Both the position numbers and the translations under genes were made by a program. The notes beneath the pieces are model-generated. The model ran no database searches and was not told the origin of the DNA. It saw only the letters and a program-made list of their open reading frames with translations. Of a stretch of 64,000 nucleotides of DNA, positions 1 through 10,247 are shown piece after piece (position 1 is the stretch's first letter; every line of letters begins with the position of its first letter). Source of the DNA: Psychroflexus planctonicus (lineage in GTDB: Bacteria > Bacteroidota > Bacteroidia > Flavobacteriales > Flavobacteriaceae); NCBI RefSeq assembly GCF_014640195.1, contig NZ_BMGM01000011.1, positions 62,001-126,000 on the forward strand, read 5' to 3'.

Positions 1-17
1 TGCGAAGGGTTAAAAAT

Positions 18-1976
<1,959 letters not shown>

Positions 1977-1987
1977 TTAACAACCCA

Positions 1988-1995
1988 CAAATATA
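1988..1995 (-). promoter_or_regulatory. Bacteroidota -7 box of gyrB
   Basis: On the minus strand this reads TATATTTG, an exact match to the TAnnTTTG -7 element of the Bacteroidota primary sigma factor. It leaves a leader of roughly 20 nt before the gyrB ATG. Confidence 0.7.
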
Positions 1996-2153
1996 ACCAA
2001 AGCATTTACTTATGCCGCATTTTGAATAATAAAATAGCAGTATAAACCAGAGAATTTATTAACAATTGTTAGTGAATTAATTTTCGTTAAAATTGGCGTC
2101 TAAAATATACGTTTTTTGAATTTTTGGAGTTGAAAGGAAAAACCTCAACTTAT

Positions 2154-2804
2154 ATGAAAAATAAACTCTCGCTTTTTGCATTCTTCATCTTCTTTATCGG
2201 AAGTTTGATTACTTCTTATTCTCAAAACTTTTCAGACTTAGATAAAAGTCCAATGGATGCAGTCATGGCTAGAAATGAAGATAATTCTCCCTTGGTAAGA
2301 ATAATTTATAGTCGACCTTTTAAACGCGAGAGAACAATTTTTGGCGAACTTGTACCTTACGGAGAAGTTTGGCGAACAGGTGCAAACGAAACCACAGAAA
2401 TACGTTTTTATGAACACTGCTCAGTAAACGGAAAGCCTGTAAAAAAAGGAACTTATGCCTTGTTTAGTATTCCTGAAAAAGATGAATGGACCATTATTAT
2501 TAATAAAAACCACCAAGATTGGGGTGCTTACAATTACCAAGAAGATGCAGATGTATTGCGCTTTGTCTTGCCAGCTCAAGAAACCGCAACCATAGTCGAA
2601 CAATTTTCAATTAGCACTCGACCAGCAACAGATGGTGCTTATATTTTAATGGGCTGGGACGATACTTTTTTACGATTCAAAATTGAACCTGATGAAAGTT
2701 TATTTCCAGATGAAAATGAAATCGAAAAAACTCCTGCTAAAAAGGATGAAGTTGAAAAAGAAGAAAAAACCAAAAAATGCAAATGGTTTTTTGGGCTGTT
2801 TTAG
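2154..2804 (+). CDS. DUF2911 domain secreted protein
   Basis: Exported protein of unknown function. The ATG at 2154 gives 216 residues starting with a signal peptide (MKNKLSLFAFFIFFIGSL, cleavage likely after SYSQ); an in-frame ATG 30 nt upstream would put a hydrophilic extension before it and is less likely. The body matches the DUF2911 family as I know it: SPMDAVMARN, VRIIYSRPFKR, GEVWRTGANETTEI, KGTYALFSIP, WTIIINKN. The C-terminal 30 residues are a lysine/glutamate-rich tail ending in KCKWFFGLF, an unusual hydrophobic end. The gene overlaps the convergent small ORF at 2801-2992 by 4 nt. Molecular role unknown. Confidence 0.88.
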   Translation: MKNKLSLFAFFIFFIGSLITSYSQNFSDLDKSPMDAVMARNEDNSPLVRIIYSRPFKRERTIFGELVPYGEVWRTGANETTEIRFYEHCSVNGKPVKKGTYALFSIPEKDEWTIIINKNHQDWGAYNYQEDADVLRFVLPAQETATIVEQFSISTRPATDGAYILMGWDDTFLRFKIEPDESLFPDENEIEKTPAKKDEVEKEEKTKKCKWFFGLF

Positions 2805-2992
2805 CCGTCTTTCTTCTTTTTGAATTTTTGAAACGAAAACACAAAAATGATTCCCAATGCTATGGATATACTTGCCTTGATCCAAAAAACAGGATTTGCT
2901 ACTAAATGAAATAACTCATTTTGTTGTAAACTTAGAAAATGATAAAAACAAAATGCGAAGAAACCTGCACTTGTCAAATCCTTCCATTTCAT
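2801..2992 (-). CDS. small two-helix membrane protein
   Basis: A 63-residue protein with two hydrophobic stretches (about residues 9-30 and 34-54) separated by a short turn, and a basic tail (KFKKKKDG). I do not recognise a family. Its ATG at 2992 follows the stop codon of the upstream decarboxylase without any spacer (TAA then ATG), which indicates translational coupling. The pairing suggests a membrane partner of the decarboxylase or simple hitch-hiking; the sequence does not decide. The reading is supported by its tight spacing and membrane pattern rather than by homology. Confidence 0.6.
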   Translation of the reverse strand: MKWKDLTSAGFFAFCFYHFLSLQQNELFHLVANPVFWIKASISIALGIIFVFSFQKFKKKKDG

Positions 2993-4405
2993 TTACTCCA
3001 TTGTTTTTAGAATATCAGCAATATCTTCTTCGGTAGTATCAGGATTGATGAAGCAAAATCTGGCAATGGTTTCAGCTTCGCCATTAGTGGTCCATTTTGT
3101 CGGAGTAACCAAGGCAAAACCAGACTGGTGATTCTGATAAGTCCAATCTACATAATCTTTCGCTTCCCAGCCTTTTCTTCTATATAAAACACAGGATAAA
3201 CCGGGTTCTCTAACCAATTCTACGTGTTCTAAATCTTGTATTTGTTGAGCAGCATTTTGAGCTAATGTCAAACCGCGTTCAATGGCTTTGGTATAGGTTT
3301 CTGTTCCGTGCATGGCAAGTGAAAACCAAAGTGGCATTCCTCTTAATCTTCTCGTTAATTGAATTTGATAGTCGGCTGGATTGAAACCTTGAGCGCCATC
3401 ATCTTTAAAAATATCTAAATAAGCTCCTTTTTGCGAGTGTGCGTTGGCCGCTAATTGCATATTTCGATAAATAACAGCGCCACAATCGTAAGGAGAGAAC
3501 ATCCATTTGTGCGGATCGATGGTAATGCTATCTGCTTCTTCAATTCCATTGAATAAATGCCTTACCGAAGGTGCTGCCAAGGCGCCACCACCATAAGCTG
3601 CATCTACGTGAAACCACAAATCTTCTTTTTTACAAACGCTTGCAATTCCACTTAAATCGTCTATAATTCCAGCATTGGTTGTTCCACCTGTAGCTACAAT
3701 TGCAAACAAACGTTTTCGATCAACTTCACTTAAATTATTAATGGTTTTTTGAAGCGCTTTTCCTGTTAATTTATCTTCTTGGTCGTCTTCCACTAAAATT
3801 AAATCGGCATCGATAACTTGTGCCATCGATTTTACCGAAGAGTGCGCACCATGCGAAGTAATCAACAAACCTTTAAAAGCGTTGTTTTCTTCATTTTTGG
3901 CTCTCCAAGCTTCGCGAGCGGCAACAATGGCACTTAAGTTAGCCGCAGTTCCGCCAGAAGTAAAAACACCAAAAGCTTTCTCTGGCAATCCTGTTAAAGA
4001 AACCAACCATTCCATAGCTCTATTTTCACAAAAAATTCCGCCAGCGCCAGTCATCCAATAAGCGCCGTGGATACTTGATGCAGATGTAACTAAATCGAAT
4101 AAAATAGCTGCGCGGGTGGGCGCAGCAGGTACAAATGCCAAATGACGTGGATGATCTACAGGAACGGCTGCTTTTGCTAAAATATCTCGAAAAATGCTAA
4201 AGGCTTTTTCTCCCCCAATTCCATCTTTGGTAATGGTTTCGCCTACCAATTTCAATAAATCTGCTTCCTTTTTAGGAGCAGCCAATTCTGGGTTGGTATT
4301 GGATATTCTATTAATAGCATATTTCATGATATCTAAAGTCATTTCAACCGTATCGATATCTATGGAATGCATACTCTTCATTTGGTTCTTTTTATTCTCT
4401 GCCAT
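2993..4405 (-). CDS. PLP-dependent group II amino acid decarboxylase
   Basis: Cytoplasmic pyridoxal-phosphate enzyme of the DDC/glutamate/tyrosine decarboxylase group, 470 residues. Seen: the aromatic-ring stacking His in GAHSS (H188), the PLP-nitrogen aspartate in HVDAAYGGG (D268), and the Schiff-base lysine in DPHKWM (K300). Glycine-rich TSGGTAANL near residue 150 binds the cofactor phosphate. The substrate cannot be read from sequence; aromatic amino acids or a diaminobutyrate-like substrate are possible. It is transcribed from a TACCTTTG box about 80 nt upstream and is followed without a gap by a small membrane protein. Family assignment is secure, substrate is not. Confidence 0.9.
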   Translation of the reverse strand: MAENKKNQMKSMHSIDIDTVEMTLDIMKYAINRISNTNPELAAPKKEADLLKLVGETITKDGIGGEKAFSIFRDILAKAAVPVDHPRHLAFVPAAPTRAAILFDLVTSASSIHGAYWMTGAGGIFCENRAMEWLVSLTGLPEKAFGVFTSGGTAANLSAIVAAREAWRAKNEENNAFKGLLITSHGAHSSVKSMAQVIDADLILVEDDQEDKLTGKALQKTINNLSEVDRKRLFAIVATGGTTNAGIIDDLSGIASVCKKEDLWFHVDAAYGGGALAAPSVRHLFNGIEEADSITIDPHKWMFSPYDCGAVIYRNMQLAANAHSQKGAYLDIFKDDGAQGFNPADYQIQLTRRLRGMPLWFSLAMHGTETYTKAIERGLTLAQNAAQQIQDLEHVELVREPGLSCVLYRRKGWEAKDYVDWTYQNHQSGFALVTPTKWTTNGEAETIARFCFINPDTTEEDIADILKTME

Positions 4406-4483
4406 AAATTGCCTAAAATCCTTTGTTTAATAGTTGAACGGCTTGCTTGTTCACAAAACCGAGTTCATCAAAAATTTAGTTGG

Positions 4484-4491
4484 CAAAGGTA
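4484..4491 (-). promoter_or_regulatory. -7 box upstream of the decarboxylase
   Basis: Minus strand TACCTTTG, an exact TAnnTTTG match, 78 nt before the decarboxylase ATG. This gives a leader of about 70 nt. Confidence 0.5.
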
Positions 4492-4519
4492 AATAATCTA
4501 GAAACTTTAAAAGCCTAGC

Positions 4520-6118
4520 TTACTTTTCAATTTGAATTAAATTAAATTCCAATGCCAAGGGATCGAATTCTGAAAGTAAACGCGGAATAAAATTTTTACC
4601 CAAGAGCAAATAAATTTCACTAAAATTGATAAACCGTTCTTGCAGCAAATGCGAGGGAAATAAAGAAATTTGAAGTTCTTCTACCCTTTGTAAATAATCT
4701 TTTAATTTTCTTTTTTGTGCTTTTAGCAATCGTTTTTCTAAATGCGTTAGTCCTTTAATTTGTTTGTGTTCTTGAGCAGCAACTGCACCTTTAAAACTAG
4801 CATCGGTTAAACTGGCTAGCTGATGCAATTCTTCAAATTGCGTTTGCAGGTATTTTTTCTGAGCTGAAAAATCGATTTCAATATCACTGATTTGGTGGGT
4901 TACTTTTGTAGCTAGTTCGTGATGAGCTAAAAAGAAATCACTTAATTGCAAATCTAAATTCTTGATTTTCTTAGCCTGTTTTTTGGTATACATCAAAGCT
5001 GAATTTCGCAACAACAAAATAGGAAATGGAATATTTTCAGCTTGAAAATAAGACTTCAATTGAAACCAATACGCCAATTCTCCACCACCACCGATGTAAC
5101 ACAAATTGGGCAAAATAGTTTCTTGATACAAGGGACGCGTCATTACATTGGGAGAAAATCGTTCGGGGAAATTTTCCAATTCCTTAATTAATTCGTCTTT
5201 GGTAAATTGCCATTCTGTTTCATTTACAAAATAGGTTTCATCTTTATAAATGATGCGTTCACGTACTTCATCACGAATGTAAAATAGATTTATTTCACGT
5301 GGATTTACTTGAATTGTATAATTTTCAGCCTGTAGTTTTTTGATGGTCTCCGAAGTATGTTGATGCACAGATTGATGAAGCAATTCGTTTTTTAATTGCG
5401 GAATAAACAAGCGTTTCAATTCTTTTTCATCTGCATCCAAAATTACCAACCCATATTCTTGAAACAACTGATTCACCAAATACCGAGTCGCTTCAGCATA
5501 GGTATCATGATATAAATAGGCTTTTTGAAAGAGTTTTCTTAAAAAGTTAGCTTGTTCTCCTAATCCTAATTCTTGGTCTAATTCAGCAAATAATTCGTCT
5601 AAATTTTCAGTAGGATGCGTTCCTACTTTTCCTTGTTTTTGATGCTGAGCTTTGTATTTTTTTTGTTGAAAATGAAAAAAGCTAATTTCATCAAAATCGT
5701 GGTCTTCTGAAGCCATCCAATACACAGGAACAAACTTTTTATCGGGATATTGCAACTGCAATTGATGACAAAGTTTAATGGTAGAAACTATTTTGTAAAT
5801 AAAATAAATTGGTCCTGTAAATAAATTTAATTGGTGTCCTGTAGTAACGGTAAACGTATCTACATCTAACAAAGATTTGATGTTGTTTATACTGGCTTCT
5901 GAAGCTGCAATGCTTGTATATTGCTTCAACAAAACATCTACTAAAGTCTGTCGGTTTTTAGAAGTAAAACTAGCCCGTTTTTCGGTCATTTGTACTTCGA
6001 AAGAAGAAAGCGCTGGAAAGCGATTATAAAAAGCTTCAACTTTAGGATTCTTTTCAATATAATCTGTAATTAAATCTGAGAAATATTGAGTTTGTTGATA
6101 CGAAATACAGTCGGACAT
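4520..6118 (-). CDS. bshC: bacillithiol biosynthesis cysteine-adding enzyme BshC
   Basis: Last enzyme of bacillithiol synthesis, joining cysteine to glucosaminyl-malate. At 532 residues it matches the usual BshC length. Recognisable family segments are TVTTGHQLNLFTGPIYFIYKI (truncated motif near residue 85), VYWMASEDHDFDEI, GTHP and the ligand-pocket GGGGELAYWFQLK near residue 345, followed by a lysine-rich helical C-terminal part that forms the dimerising coiled coil. A minus-strand TATATTTG box precedes it. A second bacillithiol-linked gene (ytxJ) lies at 49644-50051; other bsh genes are not in the window. Confidence 0.94.
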   Translation of the reverse strand: MSDCISYQQTQYFSDLITDYIEKNPKVEAFYNRFPALSSFEVQMTEKRASFTSKNRQTLVDVLLKQYTSIAASEASINNIKSLLDVDTFTVTTGHQLNLFTGPIYFIYKIVSTIKLCHQLQLQYPDKKFVPVYWMASEDHDFDEISFFHFQQKKYKAQHQKQGKVGTHPTENLDELFAELDQELGLGEQANFLRKLFQKAYLYHDTYAEATRYLVNQLFQEYGLVILDADEKELKRLFIPQLKNELLHQSVHQHTSETIKKLQAENYTIQVNPREINLFYIRDEVRERIIYKDETYFVNETEWQFTKDELIKELENFPERFSPNVMTRPLYQETILPNLCYIGGGGELAYWFQLKSYFQAENIPFPILLLRNSALMYTKKQAKKIKNLDLQLSDFFLAHHELATKVTHQISDIEIDFSAQKKYLQTQFEELHQLASLTDASFKGAVAAQEHKQIKGLTHLEKRLLKAQKRKLKDYLQRVEELQISLFPSHLLQERFINFSEIYLLLGKNFIPRLLSEFDPLALEFNLIQIEK

Positions 6119-6132
6119 GCGGCGAATTTTGG

Positions 6133-6140
6133 CAAATATA
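6133..6140 (-). promoter_or_regulatory. -7 box of bshC
   Basis: Minus strand TATATTTG, exact TAnnTTTG match, 14 nt before the bshC ATG at 6118. Confidence 0.65.
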
Positions 6141-6251
6141 CTTGGGATGCCTGCAAGTGTTTTTAAATTTTAGTTAAATGTGAAAGCAATTCAATATTCC
6201 AAAGCAGAAATATAGTTTTTCAAAATCGAGAGGCATTTATTTGGGAATGCT

Positions 6252-6259
6252 TACTTTTA
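6252..6259 (+). promoter_or_regulatory. probable -7 box of the DUF2520 gene
   Basis: TACTTTTA on the plus strand, one mismatch (final A for G) to TAnnTTTG, 24 nt before the ATG at 6284. It is divergent from the bshC promoter. Confidence 0.45.
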
Positions 6260-6283
6260 CGGCTCATTTGAAGCAGACTTAAA

Positions 6284-7045
6284 ATGATAAAAACAGTATT
6301 AATTGGTTTCGGAAATGTGGGTTTTCACATAGCAAAATCCTGTAAAGCAGCTGATGAAATTGAATTGCTTCAAATTTATAACCGAAGTGAAGTTGAAGCC
6401 AATCTGCAAAAAGAAATTAATGTAGCCTTTACAACAGATTTCAACTTGCTACAAGAAGCCGATGTGTACATTATTGCCGTGAAAGATGATGCCATTGAAA
6501 AAGTGGTGAAACAAATTCCGTTTACCAACAAAATAGTTGCACATACATCAGGAAGCTTGCATTTATTAAATACGCATCAAAACGATGCTGTATTTTATCC
6601 GCTGCAAACCTTCACTAAAAATAAAAGCTTGAATTATAAAGTGATTCCTTTTTGTTTGGAAGCTGAAAATGAAGAAACTTATGCGGTAATTGAAAAAATG
6701 GCAAAAAGCATTTCACCAAAAGTGTATTCCATTTCTACAGCACAACGACAAGAGTTGCATTTAAGTGCAGTTTTTGTGTGTAATTTTGTGAATCATTTAT
6801 ACGCCATAGGTGAAGAAATTTGCAAATCGCATCAAATTCCTTTCGAAATATTAGAAGCTTTAATTGAAGAAACAGCAAACAAAATAAAAAGTTTGAATCC
6901 GGTTGAAGCTCAAACTGGTCCGGCTTTGCGCCAAGACCAAAAAACCATAAACAGACATTTAGACCAATTGAAGAAAACGAACTATACAGATATTTACCAA
7001 CAACTTTCAAATTCGATAGCAAAAAAACATGGAAACCAATTATAA
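6284..7045 (+). CDS. Rossmann-fold DUF2520 protein
   Basis: Putative NAD(P)-binding reductase-like protein of 253 residues. The N-terminus holds GFGNVGFHIA, a GxGxxG dinucleotide motif, then YNRS where the second strand ends, VAHTSGS and FYPLQTFTK; the C-terminal helical half is the DUF2520 domain. The family resembles 6-phosphogluconate/pyrroline-5-carboxylate reductase-like folds but has no assigned substrate that I know. The gene overlaps the following KdsC-like phosphatase by 17 nt, so the two are almost certainly co-translated. I recall this pair being conserved in flavobacteria. Confidence 0.88.
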   Translation: MIKTVLIGFGNVGFHIAKSCKAADEIELLQIYNRSEVEANLQKEINVAFTTDFNLLQEADVYIIAVKDDAIEKVVKQIPFTNKIVAHTSGSLHLLNTHQNDAVFYPLQTFTKNKSLNYKVIPFCLEAENEETYAVIEKMAKSISPKVYSISTAQRQELHLSAVFVCNFVNHLYAIGEEICKSHQIPFEILEALIEETANKIKSLNPVEAQTGPALRQDQKTINRHLDQLKKTNYTDIYQQLSNSIAKKHGNQL

Positions 7046-7535
7046 AGAATTATTAGAACAAATTAAGTGCTTCATTTTTGATGTAGACGGCGTTTTAACC
7101 AACGGAAAATTATTGATTTCTGACCAAGGAACATTATTAAGAAGTATGAATGTAAAAGATGGTTTTGCTATGAAATACGCGCTAAGCCGTGGCTTCAACG
7201 TTTGTATTATTTCTGGAGGAACCAACGAAGGTGTTCGCGAACGATTAAAAACCCTTGGCATAACCGATGTATATTTAGGAGCTCATGATAAAGTAGAAAT
7301 TTTAGATGAATACCTAGATGTTTATGAAATTTCTAGAGATGAAGTAGCTTATATGGGAGATGATATTCCAGATGTATATCCTATGAAAGAAGTACTGCTG
7401 CCTACTTGTCCACAAAATGCAGTTCCTGAAGTAAAGAAAATAGCCAAATACATTTCTCACAAAGATGGTGGTAAAGGCTGTGTACGAGATTTAATTGAGC
7501 AAGTTTTAAAAACACAAGGTAAATGGGCGATATAA
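7029..7535 (+). CDS. KdsC-like HAD phosphatase
   Basis: Phosphatase of the KdsC (3-deoxy-manno-octulosonate 8-phosphate phosphatase) group, 168 residues. All HAD motifs are present: FDVDGVLTNG with the nucleophile/acid aspartate pair, the motif II serine in CIISGG, the lysine in GAHDK, and motif IV GDDIPD. The C-terminal GGKGCVRDLIEQVL is typical of KdsC. The enzyme would act in lipopolysaccharide Kdo synthesis, though related HADs also act on other 2-keto-sugar acid phosphates. The start overlaps the DUF2520 gene by 17 nt, so the two form one operon. Confidence 0.87.
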   Translation: METNYKELLEQIKCFIFDVDGVLTNGKLLISDQGTLLRSMNVKDGFAMKYALSRGFNVCIISGGTNEGVRERLKTLGITDVYLGAHDKVEILDEYLDVYEISRDEVAYMGDDIPDVYPMKEVLLPTCPQNAVPEVKKIAKYISHKDGGKGCVRDLIEQVLKTQGKWAI

Positions 7536-7574
7536 TATAAAGTAGATTTTACAAAAAAATTGCTGATTATGGAA

Positions 7575-7640
7575 TTTTACACCCACCTTATTCCTCCCTT
7601 ACTTCGATTTAACTCAGCACAAGCAAGGGAAGAATATATA
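7575..7640. repeat. imperfect inverted repeat 3' of the KdsC-like gene
   Basis: The stretch holds TTCCTCCCTTACTT and, about 20 nt on, its imperfect complement AAGCAAGGGAAGAA. It could act as a degenerate hairpin or be a remnant of one of the palindromic repeat families seen elsewhere. There is no U-tail, so it is not called a terminator. Confidence 0.35.
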
Positions 7641-7732
7641 GAAAGTTTCATGTTTAGATGAATATTATAATGTTTTTAAATTAACATTATCGTTTATTAG
7701 CAAAACAAACAAAACTAAAATTTTATTAACTT

Positions 7733-8641
7733 GTGCAAACTCGAATACTGGCTTTTGTGAATTTAATTCGGTTGCCCAACTTAATCATGTTGGCGCTGGT
7801 ACAAGTTTTAATGGTATTGGTTTTCCTACCTGCTTTTATTCCTTCTTTTGAATTTGAAACTTGGAAACTGATTAGCTTAATCAGTAGTGTTTGCTTTATA
7901 GCAGCGGGTGGAAATTTAATCAATGCATATTTCGATCAACAAACAGATTTAATCAACAAATCGAAACACTACAATAACTACAAACATCTAGGTAAAAGGA
8001 GGTGTCTAATTTCTTACGCAGTTCTATCTACAATAGGATTGATTTTGGGGTTTTGGCTTTCCTTCAACTCAAATAATTATCTGGCACTAGTTATTTATGG
8101 CTTTGTTTTCATTTCACTTTTCATGTATTCAAAATACTTGAAAGGTAGCTTTTTAGTTGGAAACATTCTTGTGAGTTTAGTGGTGGGTTTGAGTCTTCTC
8201 TTGCCATGGGTTTTAGGCGTAGATGAAAAGACTTTTCACTTGCAAGATCCTGTTTTTCAATTGCTTTTGAGTTATATTTTATTTGCAGCAGTTATCAATT
8301 TTGCTAGAGAATTAGCCAAAGATGCAGAAGACGTAGTTGGCGATTTTGCTACAAATCATCAGACTTTTGCAATCCTTATGGGAAAAAAACGAACTCAGCA
8401 ATTCATTCAAATTCTGGTTTTTATTTGCCTTATTGGACTTGTTTACGCATACTTTCGTTTTTTTGCAGGTCAACTCATTCCTATGCTTTACATTTTTTTA
8501 GCCTTAGTCTCTAGCGGGATCATCATTTTTGTTAAAACAGGAAAAGCAAAACACAAAAAGGATTTTTCAAAATTGAGTATGCTGTTTAAAATCTGGATGT
8601 TTTTGGGTTTGATTAGTTTGGGGTTTTATGGGTGGGTTTAA
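7733..8641 (+). CDS. UbiA-family prenyltransferase
   Basis: Integral membrane prenyltransferase of 302 residues, with about eight hydrophobic helices. The two aspartate-rich motifs are present: NAYFDQQTD near residue 64 and RELAKDAEDVVGD near residue 190. In flavobacteria this branch is annotated geranylgeranylglycerol-phosphate geranylgeranyltransferase-like; the actual lipid substrate is not shown by sequence. The start is GTG (the preceding TTG is in another frame), since the next ATG would remove the first half of helix 1. It normally sits next to maf; here a toxin-antitoxin pair and repeats separate the two. Confidence 0.88.
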   Translation: MQTRILAFVNLIRLPNLIMLALVQVLMVLVFLPAFIPSFEFETWKLISLISSVCFIAAGGNLINAYFDQQTDLINKSKHYNNYKHLGKRRCLISYAVLSTIGLILGFWLSFNSNNYLALVIYGFVFISLFMYSKYLKGSFLVGNILVSLVVGLSLLLPWVLGVDEKTFHLQDPVFQLLLSYILFAAVINFARELAKDAEDVVGDFATNHQTFAILMGKKRTQQFIQILVFICLIGLVYAYFRFFAGQLIPMLYIFLALVSSGIIIFVKTGKAKHKKDFSKLSMLFKIWMFLGLISLGFYGWV

Positions 8642-9187
8642 ATTTCACCTGTTTAAAAAAACTATTCGGTGAAAATTATCATGAATCAGAAATGAAATTA
8701 TGGGAGCATCGCACACAAATCTAAAAACCGACTATGACCAAAAATATTATGTCAGGGCTACGCCCCTTGAATTGTATCGGTTGCATTAATGTTATGAAGA
8801 TTAACGGGCTAAAGCCCCTATTTGTGCTATGAAAACTTGAAAGCACAACGAAATGTTTACTACTGTTTTTTTGAATTATTTCGTTTCATAAAAAATCTCC
8901 ATAATTTCAATTTTTTGTGATGTATTTGAAGTTAAAAAAAAATCGGTGGAAATTCAATGAAATATAAATGAGATTTTGGGGGCAGCGCCCACAAATCTTG
9001 ATAAGATATCAAAGATACCAACAATTGAGGGGCAGCGCCCTGAAATCTAAAAACCGACAATACACAAACTTTACATTTTAATTCGTTTAAAAAATATAAT
9101 TGCTATCAAACTCAAAAATTGGATTCAACATCAAGTTACAAATCACATCAAACAAAAAATTGTATATTTACTTAAAGAATTTGCATA
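8642..9187. repeat. block of GGGGC-hairpin repeats between ubiA and the TA pair
   Basis: No gene is visible here. The region contains four short self-complementary cores: GGGCTACGCCCC (8755-8766), GGGCTAAAGCCCC (8806-8818), GGGGGCAGCGCCC (8978-8990) and GGGGCAGCGCCC (9029-9040). At least two (after 8701 and after 9029) are followed by ACAAATCTAAAAACCGAC or a close variant. Two longer, diverged copies of one unit can be aligned: about 8655-8735 and about 8930-9000, each having a poly-A run, ATTCGGTG or ATCGGTG, and a GGGAG/GGGGG core. They look like non-coding mobile palindromes. Confidence 0.6.
9163..9170 (+). promoter_or_regulatory. possible -7 box of the DUF433/DUF5615 pair
   Basis: TATATTTA, one mismatch to TAnnTTTG, 17 nt before the ATG at 9188. 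Confidence 0.4.
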
Positions 9188-9415
9188 ATGGTAAATTATA
9201 AAGAGATTATTACGATAGAACCAGGTAAACGCAGTGGAAAACCCTGTATACGTGGTTTGCGTATTACTGTAAATGATATTTTGAACTGGCTAGCCTCAGG
9301 AATGACAATTCAAGAAATTTTACAAGATTTCGATGAATTAACTGAAAATGATATTTATGCAGCATTGAGCTTTGCCGCCGATAGAGAAAATAAAACATAT
9401 CATAGTGCAGTATGA
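9188..9415 (+). CDS. DUF433 family antitoxin-like protein
   Basis: A 75-residue protein of the DUF433 family. IEPGKRSGKPCIRGLRITVNDIL is the family signature (given here in part), followed by WLASGMTIQEILQDFDELTENDI, a helix-turn-helix-like C-terminal half. DUF433 proteins usually precede DUF5615 PIN-like proteins and are treated as putative antitoxins. The stop codon overlaps the start of the next gene by 4 nt (ATGA), as is usual for such pairs. The antitoxin itself looks complete. Function is inferred from family and context. Confidence 0.85.
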   Translation: MVNYKEIITIEPGKRSGKPCIRGLRITVNDILNWLASGMTIQEILQDFDELTENDIYAALSFAADRENKTYHSAV

Positions 9416-9684
9416 GACTTTTGTTCGACCAAAATATCTCACATCGAATTTTAAAATTACTGCCTGAAAAATTTAAGGATTCTACTACAGTAAAAAAAGA
9501 AAATCTCATCAATGCTACACATAAAGAGATTTGGGAATTTTCAAAACTCAATTCTGTTTTCACGAATAAAAATGAATTCAAAAAAGACCTTCCCCATGCT
9601 ACAAGAAAAACTAGCTCATTTCCAAATCATTTTAGGCTCTGGCTCGCCAAGAAGAAAATCTTTATTAAAAGAATTACGACTTGA
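9412..9684 (+). pseudogene. C-terminally truncated DUF5615 PIN-like toxin
   Basis: The first ~48 residues are a clear DUF5615 (Mut7-C/PIN-like) N-terminus: MRLLFDQNIS, then KENLINATHKEIWEFSK. Intact members that I know continue with a TIVT(K/F)DxDF strand and a PPKIIWLRxGN motif and reach about 110 residues. Here the sequence after about position 9560 (SVFTNKNEFKK) does not match, and the open frame simply runs on through the 5' end of maf in another frame. The likely history is a deletion or insertion junction at about 9555-9590 that removed the catalytic C-terminus. The product is probably inactive. Confidence 0.7.
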
Positions 9685-10183
9685 TTTTACAGTTGAATTA
9701 ATGCCCGTTGATGAAGCTTTTTCGAGTTCGCTTCAAAAAGAAGAAATCACTAATTATTTAGTAAAATTGAAAGCCGATGGGTTCAGAAAATTAAAAGACA
9801 ACGAAGTGCTCATTACAGGAGACACGATTGTTTGGCATAACAACCGAGCTTTGAATAAACCCCAAAACAAAGCGGAAGCTATGCAAATGCTCCAAAGTTT
9901 ATCAGGCACCACACATCAGGTTATTTCTTCCGTAGCCTTAACTTCAAAAGAAAAGCAAATCATAAAAAGCGATGAAGTAGATGTAAGTTTTCGAGAACTC
10001 ACATTAGAAGAAATTGAATTTTACGTAGACCAATTTAAGCCCTTCGACAAAGCAGGCGCATACGGAATTCAAGAATGGATTGGAAAAATTGGAATTACCT
10101 CTATTCAAGGTTCTTTTTATACGGTAATGGGTTTACCGGTTCATTTGCTTTATGATGCGTTATTAGAAATAACAGAAAAGTAA
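9596..10183 (+). CDS. maf: Maf-family nucleotide pyrophosphatase
   Basis: House-cleaning nucleoside triphosphate pyrophosphatase of the Maf/YhdE group, 195 residues from the ATG at 9596. Motifs: LGSGSPRRKSLL at the N-terminus (usually ASxSPRR), GDTIV, NKPQNKAEAMQML, SGTTHQV, and FDKAGAYGIQ. An upstream in-frame extension of 28 residues exists but is derived from the truncated toxin gene and has no Maf homology, so it is rejected. No promoter box is obvious between the TA pair and maf, so expression may now depend on read-through from the TA promoter. Confidence 0.9.
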   Translation: MLQEKLAHFQIILGSGSPRRKSLLKELRLDFTVELMPVDEAFSSSLQKEEITNYLVKLKADGFRKLKDNEVLITGDTIVWHNNRALNKPQNKAEAMQMLQSLSGTTHQVISSVALTSKEKQIIKSDEVDVSFRELTLEEIEFYVDQFKPFDKAGAYGIQEWIGKIGITSIQGSFYTVMGLPVHLLYDALLEITEK

Positions 10184-10247
10184 TTTTTGATAAAATGTAA
10201 CAAAAAATAAATTTTGCATACTTATTTGTTAACTTAAATATGCGAAA

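Noticed and set aside
9512-9595. Maf with a 28-residue N-terminal extension
   Set aside because: The extension is out-of-frame toxin sequence with no Maf features; ATG 9596 precedes the conserved start.
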